Shown piece after piece: positions 34,201 through 42,413 of a stretch of DNA of 64,000 nucleotides. The translations under genes and the position numbers were made by a program. How positions within the stretch are numbered: the stretch's first letter is position 1; each line of letters opens with the position of its first letter. The stretch is from positions 3,038,001 through 3,102,000 of the forward strand of contig NC_044012.1 of assembly GCF_900496995.4 (NCBI RefSeq). The letters are read 5' to 3'. Source of the DNA: Aquila chrysaetos chrysaetos. Lineage: Eukaryota > Chordata > Aves > Accipitriformes > Accipitridae. Under the pieces are notes generated by a model. That model saw only the letters and a program-made list of their open reading frames with translations, was not told the origin of the DNA and made no database searches.

Positions 34201-37200
34201 GGCTGGCTCTCCGGCAGCGGTGCCGGCTCCTCACCTCCTCTGGTCCTCTCCTCTCCCCACAGGTCGGGATCGAGCCGCCACGAGCCGAGTGGCCGGGAGC
34301 CAGGGCAGCACTTCGGCGGGCCCCCGCCGCTCATCTCCCCCAAGCCCCAGCACCACCCCGTCACCACGTCCCTCTGGAACCCCGTCTCGCTGATGGAGAG
34401 CCCCCCCGAGCCCCCCCGGCGCCTCCCCGAGCCCCACGGCCTCCACGGCCACCCGGCCCCCTTTGAGCCCAGCCGTCAGGGCATCCCGCTGGTGAAGGTG
34501 GAGAGGGTCTTCTGCCCCGAGAAGCTGGAGGAGGGGGCGAGGAAGAGGGATGCTCTGGAGAAATACCCCCCAGCACGGGAGCCCGGCGCCCCGGAGCACG
34601 GGGGCTTCACCCACGCTCCCTTCCTAGCCGAGCTGGAAAAGTCCACGCAGAGCATCCTAAGCCAGCAAAGACCCCCAGCCGCCCCCTTCGTCGAGGCCAC
34701 CAAGCCCAGCTCACCCTACCGGCCCCCCCCTCCCCGCGCCCAGGACCCCATGTACATCTACGACGAGTTCGTGCAGCAGCATCGCAGGCTGGTCAGCAAA
34801 CTCGACCTGGAGGAGCGCCGGCGGAGGGAAGCCCGCGAGAAAGGTGAGACGCCGGGTTTGCACCGCACCGAGGAAACCCCCCCCCACCGACGCCGCACCG
34901 GCACCGGGACTTGGCGGTGGCGGGGGCGGCTGGTGGGTCTCCCGGGGATGCCAGCAGCCCGCGATGCAAATGCTCCCACAAGCCAAGCAGCTCGGTAAAT
35001 CCTCCGCTCTAGACATGCCCAATTAATAAATGATGAGCTGAGGCTAATAAGCGGGCTTTAAATATTAATGGGACTGCGCGAGTGGGGATAAGAACAGCGG
35101 TGAGGAGGAGACGGAGTGCTTGGCGGGGGGGGGACACAGGCGGTGCCATCCCCCCTCCAGCAGGGATGGGGGGGGCCTTGGCCACAGCCTCCCCCCGGCC
35201 GTGCCCCATTAACCCGCCTGTTGAGCCCCTGCCACCCGTCCCAAAGTGATGCTGAGCCACGCAGGGGTGGGCGATGCCCCCCAGGGTCCCACAGCTGGCA
35301 GAGGGGGGGACGGGGCTCTCTTGGGTTACACCCCTCGCCCCACTGGGACCCACGTCGGACCCCCGCCAGCATCCCACCTTGCTGCACCAGCGCCCTGCTG
35401 CATCCCTGTCCCGAGGAGGGTCCCAGCAGGTTTCCCAGCAGCTCCCTGGGGTCCCCGCGGTCTCCCCAGTCTCACGCCAGCCTCTCCCCGTCCCCAGGTT
35501 ACTATTACGACCTGGACGACTCCTGCGACGACAGCGACGAGGAGGAGGTGCGGGCCCATCTCCGCTGCGTGGCCGAGCAGCCCCCGCTGAAGCTGGACAC
35601 GTCCTCCGAGGTACAGCCGGCACTCGCTGTCCCCTGTCCCCCCCGCTCCGTCCCCCAGGGGAGCAGCCCCTCCTCGGCCACCAGCTCCCAGTGCTGCGGT
35701 GCAGCCGCCATTCCCGGTCGGCTGCAGAGGCACCAGGGGGGTCAGGGATGGGGACGGAGATGAGGATGAGGATGGGGACCGGTCCGGGGGTGACCCTGCT
35801 CTGCTCTCCCCCTCGGTGCCCCAGAAGCTGGAGTTCCTGCAGCTCTTCGGCCTCACCACGCAGCAACAGAAGGAGGAATTGCTGAGCCAGAAGCGGCGCA
35901 AACGCCGGCGCATGCTGCGGGAGAGGAGCCCCTCGCCGCCGACGGTGCAGAACAAGCGCCGCACGCCCTCCCCGCGCCTCCCGCTCTCCACCCGCTACAG
36001 CCCCGACGAGATGAACAACAGCCCCAACTTCGAGGAGAAGAAGCGCTTCCTCACCATCTTCAACCTCACGCACATCAGCGCCGAGAAGAGGAAAGGTAAA
36101 ACAGCCATGCCCCGTGCACGCTCGGGGCCGGCTCTGGCTCAAGAGGGTTCCCGCTCCCTGGTTTGGGGGGGTGCTGTGGGGCTGGGGGGGGGAAACGGTC
36201 CCGCCTGGGGCCGTGAGCTTGCTCTGCTGAGCAGAGGCTACACTAAACCTCAGCTTCCCATGCCGCAGACAAGGAGAAGCTGGTAGAGATGCTCCAGGCC
36301 ATGAAGCAGAAGACCACGCCGGCCGCCGTGGTGGTGAAGAGCTCCCCACGGGACAGCCCCAGCGGCCCCGCCATCGGTAAGCACCCCTGGTCCTTCCCCG
36401 GCTTTCGGCTGGCCGGGAGCATCCCCTGCCCGGCACGACGCGGGGGGCACGGTTTTGCCTTGTGAGGGGACACGGAGCCCTGCCGGCAGCCGACTCTGCT
36501 CCTCCTCTGCCCAAAGAGCCACTGGTGCCGCCGCTCCCGCTGGATCCGGATAAACCCGTGGGCATCGCTGTCTCCGTGCCGGAGGCGCAGAAGACGGTGG
36601 AGCCCGGCAGGTTAGACCAGCTGAGACCCCAGGAGCTACCGAGGGCTAAGGAATCAGCCACCGCGCCGGCAGAGAAGCCCCGGCTGAGCGATGGGCATCC
36701 CGGGAAGAAGGCACTCAGCATCCTCAGCTACGTCAGGGGTCCCCTTCCCAAGGACATCCCGGTGCCGCTGTCCCACAGCATGAATGGCAAGAGCAAGCCT
36801 TGGGAGCCCTTCATCGCCGAGGAGTTCGCCCATCAGTTCCACGAGTCGGTGCTGCAGTCCACCCAGAAGGCGTTGCAGAAGCACAAAGGTAAGGGCAGGG
36901 GTGTGGGGACCAGGCTGGGTACCGTGGGGGGGGTAACATCCCTGTGGGGTGGGAGACCCCTTCGTCCCCCCCGCTGGGGTTCGGCACCACCAAGGGCGCA
37001 AAAATCCACTGACAACCTCGTTGCTGGAACATCCCAGAAGCTCATCGATGAAGATAAATATAAGGTGCTGGGATAATATGGCTCCATTCCCCCTAAACTC
37101 ATTAAGCAAGGAAAATGAAGTTACTCCAGTGCGCGGGGGCGATGAAAACCCCCAGAAGATGCTGCAGCCCCCCAAAAAGGGCCTGGGGAGGAGGAAATGA

Positions 37201-38558
37201 ATACCTTGAGGGGAGCATCTTTCTCGATGCAGCCTCAGGGAGGGCAGCAGTGGGGTGGGCGATGCGGGGAGTGGTTGGGGGACATGGGGGGGGGGGGCAG
37301 GGGGCTGACGCTCGGCTCCCGCAGGGGGGACGGCGGCGTTGACGGCGGAGCAGAACCACAAGCTCGACACCTCCATCCACTACAACATCCCCGAGCTGCA
37401 GGCGTCCAGCCGCCTGGCTGCCCCACCGCACAACGGCACGGCCGAGGGGCCGCTGCCCCACCGGGCGCTGCCCCCGCTGCCCCATGACTCGGCCTCCGAG
37501 GAAGAGGAGGAGGAGGAGGAGGAAGAGGAGGAAGAGTACCCCAGGCCCAAGTGGCAAGGGATCGAGGCAATTTTTGAAGCTTACCAGGAACATATAGAAG
37601 GTAGAGGATGGGGGGGGGGGCGTGGAGCAGGGAGGGTAAAACCTCACTTTGTGCCTCAGTTTCCCCGAGTGTAACCACCCCACGCCTCGACCAGGCATCT
37701 CCGGCTCCCACTGGGGTGGGACGGGGAGGTGCTTGAGGCTCTCCGGCACTGCAGGAGCAGCACGAAAGCAACAGGCGCTGGTGAAAATTGATGTATACGT
37801 GAAAAATTCATGTATTCACAGCTGCCCAGCGTCCTCCCCAGCGGGACCTGGCGGTTCCCCGCGGGCAGCGCAGGGACCGGGGATGCTCTGGGACGCTGGA
37901 GGCAATCGCCGCTGGCTGGACAGAGCCTCGCGCGGGGCTGGCATCCTCGGCGACGGCACCGCGGTGTTCGGGAATGGTCCTGTGCCGTGCACGGAGCCGA
38001 CGCTCACCCTCTCTCTCCTTCGGGATTTGCAGAACAAAACCTGGAGCGCCAAGTGCTGCAGACCCAGTGCCGGCGGCTGGAAGCCCAGCACTACAGCCTG
38101 AGCCTGACGGCAGAGCAGCTTTCGCACAGCATGGCGGTGAGTGGGGCCGCGGCACCCGGCTTCTGCGAGGCACCCAAGTCCTCCCGGAGCGCACCCATCC
38201 ACCCGGCAGTGCCCCATCCCCTGCAATAATACCCCATTCCCTGCAATTCCCCATCCCCTGCAATTCCCCATCCCTTGCAATACCCCATTCCCATCAGTGC
38301 CCCCCACCCCTGCCCCGTGGAGCATCCAGGCGAGCCCAGCATCCCACGAGGGATCCCATCCGCGCAGCCCTGGCCCGGAGGTCGCCTGCCCTGACTGTGT
38401 CTTCTCACCTTCACTGCTTGCAGGAATTAAGGACCCAGAAGCAGAAGATGGTCTCGGAGCGCGAGCGCCTGCAAGCCGAGCTGGATCACCTGCGGAAGTG
38501 CCTTGCCTTGCCTGCAATGCAGTGGTCTAGGGGTTATTTCAAGGGGTATCCCAGGTGA
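10220..38558 (+). CDS. GSE1: GSE1 coiled-coil protein, whole coding span (16 coding exons)
   Basis: GSE1 (KIAA0182, genetic suppressor element 1) is a nuclear proline-rich and coiled-coil protein reported with LSD1/CoREST/HDAC corepressor assemblies. Exons: 10220-10256, 24621-24839, 28811-29010, 30553-30734, 30903-31100, 31384-31575, 31700-32022, 32538-32862, 34263-34843, 35498-35610, 35825-36095, 36269-36376, 36490-36888, 37325-37600, 38033-38136, 38424-38558. All junctions are GT-AG. The lengths sum to 3,663 nt, i.e. 1,220 aa plus stop, against about 1,217 aa in human as I recall it. Order of regions: Ser/Thr/Pro-rich N-terminus, Pro/His-rich middle, Arg/Glu mixed-charge helix (about residues 345-400), charged helix containing [20 protein letters not shown], a conserved block from the [14 protein letters not shown] helix to [12 protein letters not shown], an acidic run, and a C-terminal coiled coil ending RGYFKGYPR. 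Exon 1 is the least certain part. Confidence 0.93.
10860..11370. repeat. Degenerate GAGCTCGAGGTGCTCTTGGG minisatellite cluster
   Basis: Interleaved units of GGTGAGCTCGAGGTGCTC, TTGGGGTGCACGCT and GGGCTGCGAGCTC in variable order over 500 bp, giving open frames on both strands. Confidence 0.8.
13460..13498. repeat. CTC triplet microsatellite
   Basis: Twelve or thirteen CTC units. Confidence 0.95.
14935..15200. promoter_or_regulatory. Candidate conserved noncoding element
   Basis: AT-rich, non-repetitive run including TAATAATAACGCTTTAAAGA and CATTAATAGTATAATTAGGT inside GC-rich intron, next to the AC microsatellite at 15263. Confidence 0.5.
15263..15298. repeat. AC dinucleotide microsatellite
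   Basis: ACACACACGCGCACACAC type run with one CG interruption. Confidence 0.95.
17440..17860. promoter_or_regulatory. Candidate conserved noncoding element with a 13-bp triplication
   Basis: Two AT-rich parts (17450-17530 and 17690-17850). The second contains a direct repeat, TTATTAATACCCG, twice in full and once as TTATTAATACCCA at about 17803-17842. Confidence 0.45.
18285..18450. promoter_or_regulatory. Candidate conserved noncoding element with octamer
   Basis: AT-rich block with a perfect octamer ATTTGCAT at 18326-18333 (POU-factor type) and TAAATCATAATTAGATAAAT nearby. It lies immediately left of the 20-bp minisatellite. Confidence 0.5.
18630..19590. repeat. 20-bp minisatellite, about 45 copies
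   Basis: Consensus CCGGCAGCACCATGCAATGC, exact 20-bp period across most of 18820-19480 and degenerate at both ends. Because 20 is not a multiple of 3 and the unit has no stop in any frame, all six frames are open over much of the array. A two-unit variant (CAGCACACAACAGTACCATG) recurs at 19024 and, with one change, at 19344, i.e. 320 bp apart. Confidence 0.95.
20985..21140. promoter_or_regulatory. Candidate conserved noncoding element
   Basis: Non-repetitive block with GGTAATAAATTATTAGTTCC, CAAAATAGCTGCTTTTAAAG and CATGCTCATTAGGGGCC within GC-rich intron. Confidence 0.45.
21733..21758. repeat. CTC triplet run
   Basis: Eight CTC-type units. Confidence 0.9.
22985..23225. repeat. 21-bp minisatellite
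   Basis: About eleven units of GGATGCAGGGTTGTGCCCGA plus G (with GGATGCGGGGTTGTGCCCGG variants). Confidence 0.9.
23960..24180. repeat. Degenerate GGGATTTGGGGGTGCAGTGG minisatellite
   Basis: About ten imperfect units of 19-24 bp, each with GATTTG(G)GGGTGCAG. Confidence 0.75.
24621..24839 (+). CDS. GSE1: GSE1 exon: conserved N-terminal Ser/Thr/Pro-rich segment
   Basis: Acceptor TTGTTCGCAG, donor CCCAGAG|GTAGGG. It encodes [20 protein letters not shown] at the start, then a Ser/Pro/Ala-rich linker and the conserved helix [15 protein letters not shown]. The internal ATG at 24623 could also serve as a start for isoforms with noncoding upstream exons. The exon leaves one base over, completed by GG of the next exon. 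Nearly identical to vertebrate GSE1 through most of its length. Confidence 0.96.
25608..25875. repeat. 15-bp minisatellite CCTTTTTGGAAGGCC/GACC
   Basis: About 17 near-perfect 15-bp units alternating GGAAGGCC, GGAAGACC and GGAAGATC. The 15-bp period keeps all frames open and would read as five-residue repeats; it is intronic. Confidence 0.95.
26770..27290. promoter_or_regulatory. Longest candidate conserved noncoding element of the GSE1 intron
   Basis: About 500 bp of moderate-GC, non-repetitive sequence with many TAAT/ATTA cores, e.g. CAGTTAATTATAACGATCAC, TTCATTAATTGCCGGGCTCA and GGCTGCTAATTGTTGTTGG. It sits between the MSHEPK exon and the next exon and is the strongest enhancer candidate here by sequence character. 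Confidence 0.55.
27481..27850. repeat. 50-bp minisatellite, about 7 copies
   Basis: GGGAGC marks recur at 27521, 27571, 27621, 27671, 27721, 27771 (AGGAGC) and 27821, exactly 50 bp apart. Each unit has two halves, GGGAGCCGGCTTGCACGCTT and GCAGGGCAAGGAGCCGGCG. Confidence 0.95.
28100..28330. promoter_or_regulatory. Candidate conserved noncoding element with octamer
   Basis: AT-rich block with GGTATAATTTAAAGTACAG and a perfect octamer ATGCAAAT at 28255-28262, ending about 480 bp before the 28811 exon. Confidence 0.5.
28811..29010 (+). CDS. GSE1: GSE1 exon: Ser-rich segment and [18 protein letters not shown] block
   Basis: Acceptor TTAATTTCAG after a T-rich tract, donor GACAG|GTATGG. It encodes the Ser-rich stretch [20 protein letters not shown] followed by the conserved [18 protein letters not shown] and [17 protein letters not shown] blocks. 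It ends on a codon boundary. Confidence 0.96.
29011..30552 (+). other. GSE1: GSE1 intron
   Basis: GC-rich intron of 1.5 kb. Short AT-rich patches at 29270-29350 and 29560-29650 stand out from the poly-G background; nothing else was recognised. Confidence 0.75.
30553..30734 (+). CDS. GSE1: GSE1 exon: Gly/Ser-rich to [12 protein letters not shown]
   Basis: Acceptor TTTGCCTTCCAG, donor CTCAA|GTGAGT. It encodes [17 protein letters not shown] and then a Pro-rich segment ending in [12 protein letters not shown] plus two bases. This matches human GSE1 between VNGVWRSE and the [11 protein letters not shown] block. The two-base overhang plus C of the next exon gives Asn, as in human. Confidence 0.95.
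30903..31100 (+). CDS. GSE1: GSE1 exon: [11 protein letters not shown] to HPFPHPAF
   Basis: Acceptor CTTCCCCAG, donor TTCAG|GTGGGC. It encodes a very conserved block: [38 protein letters not shown]-like residues, a short Ala run and [17 protein letters not shown]. The bird exon has AEDLRM where I recall human TDDLRM. Flanking introns are short (168 and 283 bp). Confidence 0.96.
31384..31575 (+). CDS. GSE1: GSE1 exon: [16 protein letters not shown] block
   Basis: Acceptor CGTCTCCCCAG, donor GAGAG|GTACGG. It encodes [18 protein letters not shown], the [20 protein letters not shown] segment and a Ser/Ala-rich end. Nearly identical to mammalian GSE1, which suggests a constrained interaction surface, though none is established from sequence alone. 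Confidence 0.96.
31700..32022 (+). CDS. GSE1: GSE1 exon: Arg/Glu mixed-charge repeat
   Basis: Acceptor TTTTCTTCGCAG, donor AGACCAG|GTAGCG. After LQMDEELRQ it encodes roughly 55 residues of alternating Arg-Glu with Lys ([16 protein letters not shown] type), then [20 protein letters not shown] and [18 protein letters not shown]. The DNA is itself a degenerate GAGCGGGAGC repeat, so length polymorphism is likely. Arg-Glu mixed-charge tracts generally form long helices and can direct proteins to nuclear condensates; that role here is inference. Confidence 0.95.
32023..32537 (+). other. GSE1: GSE1 intron
   Basis: 515-bp intron with a poly-G run near 32058-32070. A second donor-like CCACAG|GTGACA lies at 32037; using it would break the frame. 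Nothing else seen. Confidence 0.75.
32538..32862 (+). CDS. GSE1: GSE1 exon: His/Pro linker and [20 protein letters not shown] helix
   Basis: Acceptor TTCCAACCCAG, donor CCCAG|GTAGGG. It encodes [20 protein letters not shown], a His/Pro-rich linker, then the conserved charged helix [20 protein letters not shown] with [16 protein letters not shown]. It ends in a variable Pro/Glu-rich stretch. The helix is identical to the mammalian sequence as I remember it. Confidence 0.95.
32863..34262 (+). other. GSE1: GSE1 intron
   Basis: 1.4-kb intron, GC-rich, with a poly-G tract at about 33354-33372 and less GC-rich patches at 33470-33560 and 33800-33890. No exon signal. Confidence 0.75.
34263..34843 (+). 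CDS. GSE1: GSE1 exon: large Pro-rich exon ending in the [13 protein letters not shown] helix
   Basis: Acceptor CCTCTCCCCACAG, donor GAGAAAG|GTGAGA; the largest coding exon. It encodes the [20 protein letters not shown] segment, LWNPVSLME, the conserved [37 protein letters not shown], a Pro-rich stretch, [20 protein letters not shown] and the start of a basic/acidic helix. Its middle (after VSLMES) is the part most diverged from human. Confidence 0.95.
34844..35497 (+). other. GSE1: GSE1 intron with an AT-rich conserved-looking block
   Basis: The block 34990-35100 (CCAATTAATAAATGATGAG, then AATAAGCGGGCTTTAAATATT) is abruptly AT-rich inside GC-rich intron and may be an intronic regulatory element. 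The rest is Pro-codon-like C-rich sequence with no exon signal. Confidence 0.55.
35498..35610 (+). CDS. GSE1: GSE1 exon: [17 protein letters not shown] acidic block
   Basis: Acceptor CCGTCCCCAG, donor TCCGAG|GTACAG. It encodes [20 protein letters not shown] and [18 protein letters not shown]. Human carries DDSYDESDEEEV at the same place, so Cys replaces Tyr here. It ends on a codon boundary and joins [12 protein letters not shown] of the next exon. Confidence 0.96.
35825..36095 (+). CDS. GSE1: GSE1 exon: [19 protein letters not shown] core
   Basis: Acceptor CCTCGGTGCCCCAG, donor GAAAG|GTAAAA. It encodes the most conserved part of the family: [20 protein letters not shown], the basic [18 protein letters not shown] (a probable nuclear localisation signal), [20 protein letters not shown] and [21 protein letters not shown] believe this lies in the Pfam DUF3736 region; a profile search would settle it. 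Confidence 0.97.
36269..36376 (+). CDS. GSE1: GSE1 exon: [15 protein letters not shown] helix
   Basis: Acceptor CCCATGCCGCAG, donor ATCG|GTAAGC. It encodes the helix [20 protein letters not shown] and a Ser/Pro-rich tail [12 protein letters not shown]. The helix matches vertebrate GSE1 and the tail is variable between species. Confidence 0.94.
36490..36888 (+). CDS. GSE1: GSE1 exon: [20 protein letters not shown] block
   Basis: Donor CACAAAG|GTAAGG. Two in-frame acceptors exist: GCCGGCAG at 36489 (exon from 36490, adding ADSAPPLPK) and CTGCCCAAAG at 36516 (exon from 36517). The longer form is given. It encodes [20 protein letters not shown], a Glu/Lys/Pro-rich stretch, [40 protein letters not shown] and [20 protein letters not shown], the last blocks nearly identical in human. 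Confidence 0.92.
36889..37324 (+). other. GSE1: GSE1 intron
   Basis: 436-bp intron. The centre (about 37000-37150) is AT-richer than its flanks and includes a GATGAAGATAAATATAAGG stretch. No second exon is evident. Confidence 0.7.
37325..37600 (+). CDS. GSE1: GSE1 exon: [20 protein letters not shown] and 12-Glu run
   Basis: Acceptor GGCTCCCGCAG, donor ATAGAAG|GTAGAG. It encodes [20 protein letters not shown], a variable Pro/His-rich linker, twelve consecutive Glu residues encoded by GAG/GAA, then [20 protein letters not shown]. Human has a longer interrupted acidic tract at this place. The Glu run lies on a GAG-type triplet repeat and may vary in length. Confidence 0.95.
37601..38032 (+). 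other. GSE1: GSE1 intron
   Basis: 432-bp intron with one copy of the dispersed GTGCCTCAGTTTCCCC word at 37651-37666 and a short AT-rich patch at 37770-37820. Confidence 0.75.
38033..38136 (+). CDS. GSE1: GSE1 exon: C-terminal coiled coil, first half
   Basis: Acceptor CGGGATTTGCAG, donor ATGGCG|GTGAGT. It encodes [20 protein letters not shown] and [15 protein letters not shown], with heptad spacing of Leu/Val typical of a coiled coil. Identical to mammalian GSE1 except Met for Val near the end. Confidence 0.96.
38213..38300. repeat. CCCTGCAATTCCCCAT short tandem repeat
   Basis: Four to five imperfect 16-17-bp units in the last GSE1 intron. Confidence 0.85.
38424..38558 (+). CDS. GSE1: GSE1 terminal coding exon and stop
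   Basis: Acceptor TTCACTGCTTGCAG. It encodes [20 protein letters not shown] then [14 protein letters not shown] and the family C-terminus RGYFKGYPR, with TGA at 38556-38558. The coiled coil continues through this exon. Confidence 0.97.
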   Translation, partial: ELRTQKQKMVSERERLQAELDHLRKCLALPAMQWSRGYFKGYPR

Positions 38559-38931
38559 CGCTCCTTGGGCTAGGCCGAACATATAGTCTAGAAATAATAA
38601 TCTATTTTATTACCTTGAATATTTAATATTTTTCACTGGGAGGTTTGAAGCTAAAAAAATAAAATTAAAAAAAAAAAAAACAACAAAAAAAAAAACCAAA
38701 ACGAAACAAACAAAAAAAAAAAATCACGGAGAATGTGCCATGCATGAAGCAAAGGAGCACGGGAGCCGGGAGCCCACCCGACGGCGAGCAGACCCCATCC
38801 CGTCCCCTCCCGCGCCGCTGGCCCTCTGCAAGCAACCGCCAGCCTGGCTCGGGCTCTCCTCCCTGGGGACAGGGTGCTGCGGCCCCCCCCCTCCACCCAC
38901 CCACACTTTATAGCGCTCATTTTTTGGTTTG

Positions 38932-38964
<33 letters not shown>

Positions 38965-41060
38965 AAATTACAATTAAAGACTCCACCGACAACACTAAGG
39001 CCGGAGGAGCCCCGTGGGGCCAGGTGCGGGACGGCCGGCCAGCAGCCGCCGATCCCCCCCCCTACTCCCCGGCACGGCACCGGGAGCCCCCCCCCCCCAC
39101 CCCGGGGCTTTCCACTGGAAATGCACTTCGCTATAAAACAATAAAGTCAATAAACTGGTTGAAGGTACCTTTTTGTTCCTGTTTGGCGGGGAAGGGGCAC
39201 GAAACACGCGCCGGCAGTGGGCCCCGGCGGGGTTACCTTGTCAGAGCTAGTCACCCTGGTTTTGCGATTTAAAAGTCAAAAAAAGGTGCTTCAGCCTTGT
39301 ACTGTGTATATATATTAAAAAAAAAAAGTTTTGTATGTTTTTATTACTTTAATTATTGTTATAAAAAGCTTGCCTTTTTTTTTAATATGTTTCTGCTTTT
39401 TTTTTCCCTTTTTTTTTCCTTCCCCCCCCCCCCCCCTTTTTATTTTCTTTCTTTTTTGGCAAAAGGATTAACTCGCTTTTAGTGTTTGTACTGCTGCTGG
39501 TCAGGACAGAAAAGATACTGAAGTGTTTTAAAAGAATTTAAAAACAGGAAAAAATAAATCCCCTTTTCCAGCGGGGCAGGTGCTGTCCCACCGCCAATCC
39601 CTCGGGAACCCAGAGCTGAGCCCTTCCACTGCCCTCAACCTCCTGTGGTTTGGGTTTTTTTTTCTTTACCCTTTTTCTTTGGTTTCTGGGTCTTTTTCTG
39701 GTCCCTCTGGGCAGTTGTTGTGGGTGTCGTGGTGCTGGGTGGTTTCTCAGCCTCGCGCGGGCTCCATCTGCCAAATTAAAAATACAGAGCAATTGCGCCG
39801 AGAGGGCTGGAGGGTTCAGGGGACGGGTGGCATCGGGGTGTCCTTATTCCCCCCCAAAATACCGAGACAATCAGAGCGGCGCTGAGGCAGTTTGGGCAGG
39901 GGGAGCCGGGGTTTGCCCGCGGGGTCCGCAGCTTGGCACGGGGTTGGCGGCACCACGGGGACAAGCCGGGTCGAGTTCTCCCTGCCCGTACCTTGTGCCC
40001 GCCGGCGGGCAGGAGCTGCCTGCGGCTCGCTGCCGGCAGCGCCGGGCCGGGGCGGCAGGTTCAGGCTTGGCACCACACGGTGCCGTTTTTAGCCACTTTC
40101 TAATCATCGCGTGCCCCAACTCCCTGGGGAGGCTTTTTTTTTTTTTTTTTTTAATTTTTAAATTATTTATTAATTTTTTAAATTCACCACGAGACAAGCT
40201 CATGTCTACGGGAAAAGGTGACCTCTGCTTTCTGCTTTAAATTCCCTTGTTGCACTCGCAAAGAAAGCATTAACCCCCCCTACTCCTCCCCCCCCCACTC
40301 CCCGGTCTCCCATTGGCTTCACCAAAAAAAAGCTGTGCAAGATTAAAAAGCAAAATGCCCTTGTGACAGAAATTAGTTTAATCTTTTTTAAATCCCCAAT
40401 TGCATCGCCAGCCTCTGGCCTAGCCGCTGCCAACTCTGGGCTTCACAATGAATTTTAACACGGCAAAATACGCTTGCTGCTCAACTCGCTTTTTCCCTTC
40501 CCGTGTGCTGGGGCGGGGTGGGGGGGGAGAAGAAGCCAGGGATGGAAAATCATCAGCAATTTATCCCTCACCGCCACCGTGCCGCGATGAGGCTGTGGGC
40601 AGGAGCCTGACTGGGATGTAGCCTTGCTTCGTAGCAGCTCCTATACTGAGACTTTCCCCCCTCACCAGCCCACAATCACGTTTTTTGGACCAATTTCACA
40701 GAATTATTCCCCCCGGGGCCATGGCGAGCGGTCATGTCTGTTTGTACGTACCCCATGCAGAATCGCTCGAGCAGCTGCGCCAGAGCCTGGGAGGGCTGCG
40801 AGGAGGGAAAGGCAAGGCAGAGCCCGCTGGGGGCAGTTCAGATGCTGTGAAAGAAAACAAAACAAAAAACCCCCCAAAAGGAGAGAAAAAAAAACAAAAA
40901 ACCCAACAAACCTAAACATGTTCTAAGTGTACTTGTTTGAATTAATTGTAATGTAATATATTATTTGTTGAATGTAGTAATTAGGTATTTATGAATATAT
41001 GGCTGTAATTTCTGAAAACATCCAAAAAAAAAATAAACTCTTCCACAATGACGGCAAAGG
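38559..41060 (+). other. GSE1: GSE1 3' untranslated region
   Basis: It starts after the TGA at 38556. Poly-A-like and poly-T homopolymers occur at 38668-38722 and about 38932-38961, with further A-, T- and C-runs between 39310 and 39445 and near 40135. AATAAA hexamers lie at 38658, 39140, 39149, 39553 and 41032. The last 140 bp, AT-rich and non-repetitive before the final hexamer, look like the constrained distal 3' end. The exact end is not determined by sequence alone. Confidence 0.75.
41032..41037 (+). terminator. GSE1: Probable distal GSE1 polyadenylation signal AATAAA
   Basis: Canonical hexamer at the end of an AT-rich block, just before the sequence returns to GC-rich. Earlier hexamers at 38658, 39140, 39149 and 39553 could give shorter transcripts. 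Confidence 0.6.
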
Positions 41061-41541
41061 ATTCTTTCTCCCCCACCGGCGATGGGAAAGCAGCCCTGCT
41101 CCGAGCATCCCCCAGCCTCGCCGAGGGCAGCTCCTGCCATCGTCACCTTGTCAGAGCCCTTTGCTCGCAGCCGACCGCAGCTGCCTGCGGGCAGCGCTGG
41201 GGGAAGCGGCCGAGGCAGGCAGGGCACAGATGGCAGGCAGGAGCAGCGCAGAGGCTGGCCCAGATGCTCGGGGAAGGGCACCGCTCGCGGCTTGCCACCG
41301 TTGGGTTCAAGCCGGCATTTCCCCCTCGCCCGTAATAATTACATCTGCCATCAACGCAGCCCCACGCCAGCGAGGATCCTGCCCTTGCCTGTCGGTCTGC
41401 CGCAGGGAAACGGGGCCGGAGCCAAAGGAGGAAAGCTGCGGGTTTTTCCAAGCATTGTTTAACCCATGTATGCTTGACGCACAGCGTGCGACGGAACACG
41501 GGGACTAATTTGATGCCGTTCACTCAGCTGCAATTATTTTT

Positions 41542-42287
41542 TTTATTATTATTATTTTTTTATACACACATTTTCAGATTTAAAAAAAAAAATAAAAATC
41601 AAGACGTATGATATTACAAGACAGCCTGGCTTTGGAGAGGGAAAACCGTTTTCTTTTGTCCTTCTCCAAAGAGCAGATGGATCTGCTTCCCAGCTGATCT
41701 CCCCAGCAGAGTAGCAGACACCTCTCATTGCCGGCACATCTTCCCCCTTTTCAAGGCGTTGAGAAAATTCATGGCGAAGCACCGCCTAGAAATTTATTGC
41801 TTTCAAGCCAGTGTGTGGCCTGTGCTGCCCTCAGAAGTTCCCTCTATGAAGTACACCCACACTCTCCAGGGCGGAGAGATCCGCCTGACATCATTAGACA
41901 GCAGCCTAGCGCTGGCAAGCCACCACCTGCACCAAGCAGATCTCTGAACCCAAGCGAGAGGCCCACCTCTGCACAGCGGGAACGCGTAGGAGCTACCGTG
42001 CGGGGATGCTCCCGTGCCGCCGGCAGCTCCGGAGCGATTCCCATCCGGCCATGAGGCTGCCTGCTCTCTCTCCCCTGCCTGCGTGGAAGGGGAACCCCTG
42101 CCTGCGCGCAGCTGCTGCCGAGGAGGGGTTGAACGCAGCTGAGGGGAGACGAGGCTTGGGTGGTTTTGGGAGATCTGTGCAGGGAGATGGAGGCTGGCCA
42201 GATGAAGGTCCAAGGGTGAGGAGCGGAGCCTGCTCTCTCTTCCACTGCCCTCTCCTGGGAGGTTTGAAGGTTGGCCTGGCTAGTACC
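41542..42287 (-). other. GINS2: GINS2 3' untranslated region (approximate)
   Basis: It runs leftward from the stop. Candidate AATAAA hexamers on the minus strand are at 41793-41798 and 41542-41547, the latter in an A/T-rich run. About 500 bp separates this from the last GSE1 signal. Confidence 0.55.
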
Positions 42288-42413
42288 TCAGAAATCCTGA
42301 GAGTGGGCACTCTCGCCAGGCTGAAGGTTAGTCCGGAGCTTGTACATGTGATCTAAGGCTTGAGTAAGGAAAGTCCCGGTCGTGTTGATCTCCATCAAGG
42401 TTAAGTTGTCCAG
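42288..42413 (-). CDS. GINS2: GINS2 exon 5 and stop
   Basis: Acceptor TCTCTTTTAG. It encodes [32 protein letters not shown] and the C-terminus GESAHSQDF, then TGA at 42288-42290. The same length as human exon 5 (41 residues). Confidence 0.97.
   Translation of the reverse strand: MDNLTLMEINTTGTFLTQALDHMYKLRTNLQPGESAHSQDF

Noticed and set aside
38658-38663. First AATAAA after the GSE1 stop as the only polyadenylation site
   Set aside because: It sits in an A-rich homopolymer run and more convincing AT-rich, non-repetitive 3'UTR sequence continues to 41032.
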